DNA of 5,078 nt from Nitrospiria bacterium (lineage in GTDB: Bacteria > Nitrospirota > Nitrospiria > JACQBZ01), in NCBI GenBank assembly GCA_919901335.1, contig CAKKOZ010000071.1, positions 1 to 5,078 of the forward strand, in the 5' to 3' direction. Position numbers and translations under genes: made by a program. The notes under the pieces were generated by a model. The model had not been told where the DNA came from. It made no database searches and saw only the letters and a program-made list of their open reading frames with translations. This document shows, one piece after another, positions 1 to 4,489 of this stretch (positions within the stretch are counted from its first letter, which is position 1; every line of letters starts with the position of its first letter).

Positions 1-743
1 ATCTGTTCCGAGCCCGTAAAGTCCTTCTCCGGATTTTCCGCATCAAAGATCAAATTCTTTCCGCGGGTCTTGGCCCGGCGCATGGCTTGATCCACCAGAC
101 CAAGAAGATCCAGCGCATTCTGTTCGGGACGGAGCTGGGCCACGGCCAGGCTGGCCTGAAGCGATTTGATGGGGATCGCCGGGGGGCGCAGAGCCGATAA
201 CGCCTGATGCAGCCGCCGGGCGATGATATAGGCCCGGGCCTTGTCCGCTTCGGGGAGGAGGATAAGGAATTCGTCCCCGCCGTAGCGGAAGGCCGGATCC
301 ATTCCCTGGCGGATCACGCCCTGGATGGACTTGCCGACCGTCTGAAGAACGGAATTTCCGGTTGCATGTCCGAACCGGTCGTTGATCGCCTTGAAATTAT
401 CCAGATCAAGAAAGATGCAGGACAGCGGCCGATCCATCCGGCGGGCCCGGGCGATCTCTTTCACGAGGGCCTCTTCGAGGGCACGCGGATGACCCACCGC
501 CGTGAGTGTATCGGTATGAGCCAATTGTTCAATCTCATCCTGCCGCCGCCGCAGCTGCCGATGGTAGAAAAGGATGACCGCAATTCCCGTCCCGATCAGG
601 ACGGAAAGGCCGATCTCCGTAATCCATGCCCGTGGCGTCGCAGGCCAAGGTCCGTCCTCCAGATATTCCGTGATCCAGGGAAGGAGCATGAGAAGGTAGA
701 GCAGGAGCGGCAGGGGGCCGGATCGGTCGGTCGGTTTGTCCAT
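1..743 (-). CDS. Membrane-anchored GGDEF-domain protein (putative diguanylate cyclase), C-terminal end outside window
   Basis: Reading from the ATG at 743 gives 247 codons open to the window edge, so only the extreme C-terminus is missing. Two hydrophobic stretches (about residues 11-27 and 41-60) should form a membrane hairpin, followed by a short charged linker and a full GGDEF domain (about 73-232). The signature GGDEF (155-159) in FRYGGDEF is intact, as are the metal-site Asp in LDLDNFKAIND (D113) and the phosphate-site Lys (K225). Family role: condensing two GTP to cyclic di-GMP at the inner membrane. Several positions deviate: the usual DxLTGLxNRR reads DTLTAVGHPR (78-87); the Asp that contacts guanine (PleD D344) is Asn130; the inhibitory RxxD site reads QGMD (146-149); SIGV reads SLAV. 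It may be an active cyclase without feedback control, one with altered nucleotide choice, or a weak or degenerate enzyme. No sensory domain is visible beyond the hairpin. The start is supported by a promoter directly upstream. Confidence 0.9.
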   Translation of the reverse strand, partial: MDKPTDRSGPLPLLLYLLMLLPWITEYLEDGPWPATPRAWITEIGLSVLIGTGIAVILFYHRQLRRRQDEIEQLAHTDTLTAVGHPRALEEALVKEIARARRMDRPLSCIFLDLDNFKAINDRFGHATGNSVLQTVGKSIQGVIRQGMDPAFRYGGDEFLILLPEADKARAYIIARRLHQALSALRPPAIPIKSLQASLAVAQLRPEQNALDLLGLVDQAMRRAKTRGKNLIFDAENPEKDFTGSEQ

Positions 744-749
744 GGGGAG

Positions 750-778
750 ATTATACGGAATCGGCCTCGACGAATCAA
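750..778 (-). promoter_or_regulatory. Sigma70-like promoter of the GGDEF gene, leaderless
   Basis: On the minus strand TTGATT (778-773) is followed, after exactly 17 bp, by a perfect TATAAT (755-750). Counting seven bases from the last T puts +1 at 743, the A of the ATG. There is no Shine-Dalgarno sequence in the six bases between (CTCCCC). The promoter fills the 47-bp gap after the transporter gene, so the GGDEF gene can be transcribed on its own. The transcript start is inferred from spacing only. Confidence 0.7.
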
Positions 779-790
779 ACACCCGATGTG

Positions 791-1540
791 TCAGAACACA
801 TCATGGAGCAATTTGAGCGAAGCGCTCAGAAGGACGACGCCCAGAACCTGCTGCAGCACGGCCGGCGGGACTTTTCGTGCGCCCCACCAGGAGCCGATCG
901 GTCCGCCGATTAAAACAGCGACGCCCAGCGGAACGGCGAGTCCGGGATGGATCGTTCCGTGGACGGCATGGGCCGCAAGCCCGCTCAGAGAGTTGACGAT
1001 GATAAAGGCGGCCGAGACGGCGGCGGTCTGTTTGGCGTCGGCCCAGCCCAGCAACAACAGAAGCGGGCTCAAAAAGACCCCGCCTCCGATGCCGATCAGA
1101 CCGGCCAGGAAACCCAGAATCAATCCCACCGGCAGACCGATGCCGTAGATCCAGCGCGGCTCCATGGGAGGTCGTGGCCGGATCGGTTTCGTGAACAGGA
1201 TGAACCGGAGGCCGGTGATGAAGAGTGCCCCCCCGAGAATCCCGGAGAAGACCGGCTGTGAAAGCGGGATCATCCCGCCCAGGTAAGCGGCCGGAATGGA
1301 CGTGAGAATAAAAGGCCACAACAGCCGAGGCGTGAAATGGCCGGCGCGGTAATAATTGGTGAATCCTGTGACGGTGACCAGTAAATTTAAGATCAGGACC
1401 GTGGGCGCGATGTCCGGACGGGCAAATCCGGCCAGCACCAGAATCGCCAGATAGGCCGACGCGCCGCCGTGTCCGACTGAAGCGTAGAGCATCGCGGCCA
1501 ACAGAAATAACGGGAGGAGCCAAAGCAGGTCGGAAGGCAT
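791..1540 (-). CDS. TSUP (TauE/SafE, DUF81) family membrane transporter
   Basis: A 249-residue, strongly hydrophobic protein of typical length for the TSUP family. It shows the two-fold family layout: an N-terminal half beginning with a TM segment and the glycine motif SVGHGGAS (21-28), and a C-terminal half with GLIGIGGGVFLSPLLL (147-162), separated by a basic loop rich in Pro/Arg (about 118-130). Around seven to eight TM helices are apparent by eye. Members move sulfite, sulfoacetate, thiosulfate or other organic/sulfur anions across the inner membrane; the substrate here cannot be told from sequence. The start at 1540 places the first TM helix right at the N-terminus, as is usual. It lies 65 bp downstream of the flavoprotein gene on the same strand and has its own candidate promoter, so both separate and read-through transcription are possible. 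No sulfur-metabolism enzyme is seen beside it to suggest a substrate. Confidence 0.92.
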   Translation of the reverse strand: MPSDLLWLLPLFLLAAMLYASVGHGGASAYLAILVLAGFARPDIAPTVLILNLLVTVTGFTNYYRAGHFTPRLLWPFILTSIPAAYLGGMIPLSQPVFSGILGGALFITGLRFILFTKPIRPRPPMEPRWIYGIGLPVGLILGFLAGLIGIGGGVFLSPLLLLLGWADAKQTAAVSAAFIIVNSLSGLAAHAVHGTIHPGLAVPLGVAVLIGGPIGSWWGARKVPPAVLQQVLGVVLLSASLKLLHDVF

Positions 1541-1550
1541 CGTGATCCGG

Positions 1551-1580
1551 ATTGTCGTCGAAGCCGGCCCGATTTGTCAA
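1551..1580 (-). promoter_or_regulatory. Sigma70-like promoter of the TSUP gene, near-leaderless
   Basis: A perfect TTGACA -35 (1580-1575 on the minus strand) is followed after 18 bp by GACAAT (1556-1551; four of six consensus bases). The predicted +1 is at about 1544-1543, only 3-4 nt before the ATG at 1540. The bases before the ATG contain no convincing ribosome-binding sequence. Confidence 0.55.
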
Positions 1581-1605
1581 TGATGATCGTTGAAGGAGTG
1601 GCTTG

Positions 1606-2346
1606 TTACCAGCGTTCCGATCGGATCATTGGAGAAGGGACGCCCAGGGTTGTGAGGATCTGGGCCTGTTCCTTGATCATCCGGTCCGGTCCGCAGAGAT
1701 AGTATAAGGTTCCGACCGGCCCGAGATGGTCTCGGAAAAATGCCTCGTCAAACCGGCCGACGCGTCCCGTCCCGTGTGTTTGATCCGGGCGGGTGATCGT
1801 GTAGACGCAATGAAAATTTTGGTGCCGGCTCATCGCCGCATCAAATTCAGGCTTGAACGCAAAATCGGCCGGCGTCCGTGCACTGTACAAAAGCTTGATC
1901 CGGACCGGTAGTTCCTTGGCCAGGATATACCGGATCATGCCTCGGTAGGGGGCGATCCCGATTCCACCGGCGATCAATACGATCTCATCGGTCTCGCCTT
2001 TGGTAAAGACGAATTGTCCCTCCGGTCCTTTGACATTCAGTACATCGCCTGTCTTGACCGTGTCATGCAGCCAGGGCGTCATGCGGCCGCCCTCATACCG
2101 TTTGGCCGCGATCTCGATGCACTCTTCTTCGGTGGGGGAGGAGGATAGCGAGAAGGCCCGGTTGGCCGTGCCCATCCGGTTGCGCTTGGGGTTCCAGATC
2201 TCGGCCGTGATGATGATGAACTGGCCGGGACGGAACGGGAAGGGCTTGTTTGACCCCAGATCAAAGCGAAACGATTTGATCTCCGGCGTTTCCTGCCGGA
2301 TCTCGCTCACGATCAGTTTCATCTCTTTTTGGTCACGCGCGGGCAT
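1606..2346 (-). CDS. Ferredoxin-NADP reductase-type FAD/NAD(P)-binding oxidoreductase
   Basis: A 246-residue cytosolic flavoprotein with the two-domain FNR fold. The FAD-binding barrel (about 8-115) has RPGQF (39-43), the flavin-binding RAFSLSSSP (63-71, equivalent to RxYSxxS) and the GRMTPWL segment (87-93) that contacts the FAD phosphates. The NAD(P)-binding domain (about 120-246) has AGGIGIAPYRGMIR (126-139), LLYSART (152-158) and LCGPDRM (217-223). The C-terminus ends in ERW, so an aromatic residue may stack on the flavin. There is no 2Fe-2S ferredoxin domain, no globin domain and no C-terminal cysteine cluster of the PyrK type, so electrons must pass to or from a separate protein such as ferredoxin or flavodoxin; the partner is not in this window. 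ATG 2346 was chosen because a promoter ends just before it; an internal ATG at codon 9 (2322) is a possible alternative. Exact substrate and cofactor preference are unknown. Confidence 0.9.
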   Translation of the reverse strand: MPARDQKEMKLIVSEIRQETPEIKSFRFDLGSNKPFPFRPGQFIIITAEIWNPKRNRMGTANRAFSLSSSPTEEECIEIAAKRYEGGRMTPWLHDTVKTGDVLNVKGPEGQFVFTKGETDEIVLIAGGIGIAPYRGMIRYILAKELPVRIKLLYSARTPADFAFKPEFDAAMSRHQNFHCVYTITRPDQTHGTGRVGRFDEAFFRDHLGPVGTLYYLCGPDRMIKEQAQILTTLGVPSPMIRSERW

Positions 2347-2355
2347 GGCGGATCT

Positions 2356-2384
2356 ATCCTACCCCCATACGATGGCATGCGCAA
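2356..2384 (-). promoter_or_regulatory. Candidate promoter of the FNR-type gene, near-leaderless
   Basis: On the minus strand TTGCGC (2384-2379) and TAGGAT (2361-2356) are separated by 17 bp; each hexamer matches the consensus at four of six positions. Predicted +1 is a G at about 2349, 3 nt before the ATG at 2346. The same TAGGAT stretch could instead be read as a distant Shine-Dalgarno (AGGA, about 10 nt before the ATG) on a longer transcript, so this call is tentative. Confidence 0.4.
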
Positions 2385-2398
2385 CTTTATCTCACCCC

Positions 2399-2427
2399 TT
2401 GCCACCGTGTTCGTAAAATGATACGTT
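2399..2427 (+). promoter_or_regulatory. Candidate promoter of the exported HAD-like protein gene
   Basis: TTGCCA (2399-2404, five of six) and TACGTT (2422-2427, three of six) are 17 bp apart on the plus strand, giving a predicted +1 near 2434 and a leader of about 11 nt without a Shine-Dalgarno sequence. Another possible -10, TAAAAT (2414-2419), lacks a good -35. The -35 faces that of the divergent flavoprotein promoter with 14 bp between them, so the 98-bp gap 2347-2444 would serve both directions. Confidence 0.35.
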
Positions 2428-2444
2428 GAAAGCGGTCAAAACCG

Positions 2445-3320
2445 ATGCGCCGATTCATCATCATAGTGGTCAGCCTGGTCATCCCGTCGCTTGCCGCGGC
2501 GGGGGCGGCCCTGCCCAACGGGTACGACCGGGCCGGCCGGGGCATCACCGCCGCCACGATCATTGCCTTCGATCAACTCATCCAACCCAATCGGCCGGTC
2601 CGGCTTTCGGTCCGTCTGGTAACGGGCGGTCTGTCGTTCATCCGCCGGCCGATCTCCGGCGAGCGGATCGAGTTCCTGCTCGAGAATCGTTCCCTCGGTC
2701 AGACCCTGACGGGCGGCGACGGCATGGCCGTCAAAAGCTTTACCCTGTCCAAGCCGGGCCTCTTTGTGGTTACGGCCCGTCTGGTGGAAAACCCGCGGTA
2801 TGAAGCCGAACCGGCCGAGCTGATCGTGGCCTGTCGCAAGGCCCCCGATCCGATTCTCCTGATTGCGATCTCGTCCGTCCGAACCCCGAGCCGGCCTCCC
2901 GCGATTCCCTTCAGCCCGGCCCCCTCTTCGGAGGCGATGCCGGAGGCCGCCCGGATGCTTGCCAAACTTTCAGAGCGGTATCAGCTCGTTTATCTTGAGA
3001 CGGGCGATGAGATGCTTGGACCGGAGACGAAGGACTGGCTTGCCCGCGAAGATTTTCCTCCGGCGCCCCTGTTCGTTTGGCCATTGCCGGCCGAGGCGGA
3101 GCGGCGTGCCAGGGGGTTTGCCGAGCGGCTTCAGGAAATACGGGACGAAGGTTGGAAAAATATTCCGGCCGGAATCACCCGCTCCGCGTCGGATGCGGAA
3201 GGCTTAACGAGAATGAAAATAAAACCGATCGTCATGGCCGAGGAGGATGACACACCGGAACTGCCCAAGACGGCCAGGAAAGTCACGGACTGGAAGGGCG
3301 TTCCGTCGCTCTTAAAGTGA
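2445..3320 (+). CDS. Exported protein with probable Ig-like domain and degenerate HAD/lipin-like domain
   Basis: The 291-residue product starts with a clear Sec signal peptide (MRR, hydrophobic core 4-15, cleavage probably near AAAGA at 17-21). Residues about 45-130 are beta-rich and end in KPGLFVVTARLVEN, the pattern of a bacterial Ig-like fold with the characteristic turn seen in 'PGxYxVTA' strands. Residues about 135-270 resemble the HAD-superfamily lipin/LNS2 type: LAKLSERYQLVYLETG (172-187), the LGPETKDWLAREDFPPAPLF segment (191-210) and SASDAEGL (247-254) fit motifs II-IV regions of that fold. Where the nucleophile motif DxDxT should stand, the sequence reads LIAISSVRT (139-147), with no Asp. 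I therefore infer a periplasmic pseudo-phosphatase-like protein that may bind a ligand rather than hydrolyse it. The family assignment is from pattern memory and needs a profile search. The start has no clear ribosome-binding site; the signal peptide supports it. It is followed by a 112-bp gap with a separate fbp promoter. Confidence 0.85.
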   Translation: MRRFIIIVVSLVIPSLAAAGAALPNGYDRAGRGITAATIIAFDQLIQPNRPVRLSVRLVTGGLSFIRRPISGERIEFLLENRSLGQTLTGGDGMAVKSFTLSKPGLFVVTARLVENPRYEAEPAELIVACRKAPDPILLIAISSVRTPSRPPAIPFSPAPSSEAMPEAARMLAKLSERYQLVYLETGDEMLGPETKDWLAREDFPPAPLFVWPLPAEAERRARGFAERLQEIRDEGWKNIPAGITRSASDAEGLTRMKIKPIVMAEEDDTPELPKTARKVTDWKGVPSLLK

Positions 3321-3365
3321 GCCGTTCAATGGAAAGCGCATCATACTCCGATTCGTTTCAGGAGG

Positions 3366-3394
3366 GTGACAGTCGCGGCGGAATCGTGTAAACT
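3366..3394 (+). promoter_or_regulatory. Sigma70-like promoter of fbp
   Basis: GTGACA (3366-3371, five of six) and TAAACT (3389-3394, four of six) are separated by exactly 17 bp. Predicted +1 is near 3399-3401, giving a leader of 32-34 nt that carries a purine-rich Shine-Dalgarno sequence. It lies 45 bp after the stop codon of the preceding gene, and no intrinsic terminator is seen between them. Confidence 0.6.
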
Positions 3395-3421
3395 AGGGAC
3401 CTGCCGGCGGTAAAGTCATTT

Positions 3422-3432
3422 GAGGGGAGGGG
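3422..3432 (+). promoter_or_regulatory. Strong Shine-Dalgarno sequence of fbp
   Basis: The purine run GAGGGGAGGGG directly precedes two adjacent in-frame ATG codons (3433 and 3436). The first GAGG (3422-3425) is 7 nt before ATG 3433 and the GGAGG core (3426-3430) is 5 nt before ATG 3436, so either ATG can be used and the products differ by one Met. Confidence 0.75.
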
Positions 3433-4470
3433 ATGATGAATACAAAAGGGATCACGCTCACGCGCCATATCCTGTTGGAGCAACGCGCCCATCCATCCGA
3501 GACGGGCGATCTATCGACGCTGCTCGCGCAGATCGGTCTCGCCACCAAGATGATCGCACGGGCCGTGAGCCGGGCCGGTCTGGTGGATGTCCTGGGCGTG
3601 ACCGGCGCGGTCAATGTCCACGGGGAGGAGGTCAAGCGGCTTGACGAATATGCCAACCAGACCTTCATCCATGTTTTCGGTCACAGCGGACTGGTCTGCA
3701 CCCTGGTGTCGGAGGAGATGGAAAAACCGAGGCATCTATCGGAAAATTGTTCTCAGGGGAAATACCTCCTTTTTTTCGATCCTATCGACGGTTCGTCCAA
3801 TATTGATGTCAACGGAACGATCGGGACGATCTTCTCGATCCATCACCGGATCAACGGCGATCCGCACGGGACGGAGAAAGAATGGCTCCGGCCCGGCTCG
3901 GAGCAGGTGGCGGCCGGCTACGTGATCTACGGTCCCAGCACTGTTTTTGTTTATACCGCTGGAAACGGTGTGTACGGATTCACGCTGGATCCTTCCATCG
4001 GCGAGTTTCTCCTTTCCCACGAAAATATCCGCATCCCGGCCCGGGGAAAGACCTACAGCATCAATGAAGGCAATTATCCGGCATGGCAGCCACCGATGCG
4101 GAGCCTCATGGACTATCTAAAGGAAAAGGATCCCGAGACCGGCCGGCCGTACTCGTTGCGCTACGTGGGCGCGCTGGTGGCCGACTTCCATCGGACGCTT
4201 CTTCAGGGCGGCATCTTTCTCTATCCCGTCGATACAAGGAACCCCCAGGGAAAACTCCGGCTGCTCTATGAAGCGGCCCCGCTGGCCTTCATTGCGGAGC
4301 AGGCCGGGGGACGGGCCGGCACCGGCACCGAGCGGATTCTGGATATCCGGCCGACCGGCCTTCATCAACGCGTCCCGTTGTTGATCGGAAGTCCGGAGGA
4401 TGTGGCCCTGGCGGAAGCGTTTTGCGCCGGCCGGAAGAAACGGGATCGCGAGCGAAGGAAGCAACCGTAA
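3433..4470 (+). CDS. fbp: Fructose-1,6-bisphosphatase class I
   Basis: The 345-residue product hydrolyses fructose 1,6-bisphosphate to fructose 6-phosphate and phosphate in the cytosol, serving gluconeogenesis and, in autotrophs, the Calvin cycle. Length and motifs match class I FBPase throughout: N-terminal TLTRHILLEQ (8-17), GEEVKRLDEYAN (64-75), metal-binding SEE (93-95), the active-site signature FDPIDGSSNID (115-125), RYVGALVADFHRTLLQGGIFLYP (243-265) for substrate binding, and LLYEAAPLAFIAEQAGG (277-293) containing the last metal-ligand Glu (E280). It ends with the usual HQRVPLLIGSPEDV region (311-324). All catalytic residues are present, so it should be active. The final dozen residues (334-345) form an unusually basic tail. 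The gene has its own promoter and a strong Shine-Dalgarno site, and a disulfide oxidoreductase gene follows after 19 bp, suggesting co-transcription. The second ATG (codon 2) may be the true start. Confidence 0.98.
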   Translation: MMNTKGITLTRHILLEQRAHPSETGDLSTLLAQIGLATKMIARAVSRAGLVDVLGVTGAVNVHGEEVKRLDEYANQTFIHVFGHSGLVCTLVSEEMEKPRHLSENCSQGKYLLFFDPIDGSSNIDVNGTIGTIFSIHHRINGDPHGTEKEWLRPGSEQVAAGYVIYGPSTVFVYTAGNGVYGFTLDPSIGEFLLSHENIRIPARGKTYSINEGNYPAWQPPMRSLMDYLKEKDPETGRPYSLRYVGALVADFHRTLLQGGIFLYPVDTRNPQGKLRLLYEAAPLAFIAEQAGGRAGTGTERILDIRPTGLHQRVPLLIGSPEDVALAEAFCAGRKKRDRERRKQP

Positions 4471-4476
4471 ACCGGA

Positions 4477-4488
4477 GCCGTGCACGGC
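4477..4488. repeat. Perfect 12-bp palindrome GCCGTGCACGGC before the oxidoreductase start
   Basis: The twelve bases are identical to their reverse complement and end one base before the ATG at 4490, inside the 19-bp gap after fbp. As RNA they could form a 4-bp GCCG/CGGC stem with a TGCA loop. The only Shine-Dalgarno-like bases, GGAG (4474-4477), overlap its left edge and sit 12 nt from the ATG. It could equally be a small protein-binding half-site pair or chance. Confidence 0.6.
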
Positions 4489-4489
4489 A

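Noticed and set aside
207..1148. Long plus-strand open frame across the GGDEF and TSUP genes
   Set aside because: Its translation has no family motifs and is low-complexity Pro/Arg-rich, and it lies antisense to two well-supported genes; it is a by-product of GC-rich coding sequence.
801..1580. 259-codon minus-strand open frame overlapping the TSUP gene
   Set aside because: It is out of frame with the clear TSUP membrane protein, is rich in Arg/Gly/His and lacks hydrophobic segments or motifs.
2000..2416. Plus-strand open frame antisense to the FNR-type gene
   Set aside because: It overlaps the FAD-binding region of a well-supported gene and its translation has no recognisable motif.
2414..2419. 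TAAAAT as the -10 box of the exported-protein gene
   Set aside because: The hexamer is good, but the bases 16-18 bp upstream do not resemble a -35, so the TTGCCA/TACGTT pair was listed instead with low confidence.
3349..3386. Inverted repeat CGATTC/GAATCG around the fbp -35 box, considered as terminator or operator
   Set aside because: Only 6 bp per arm with a 26-base separation and no following T-run; too weak to support as a terminator, and expected by chance.
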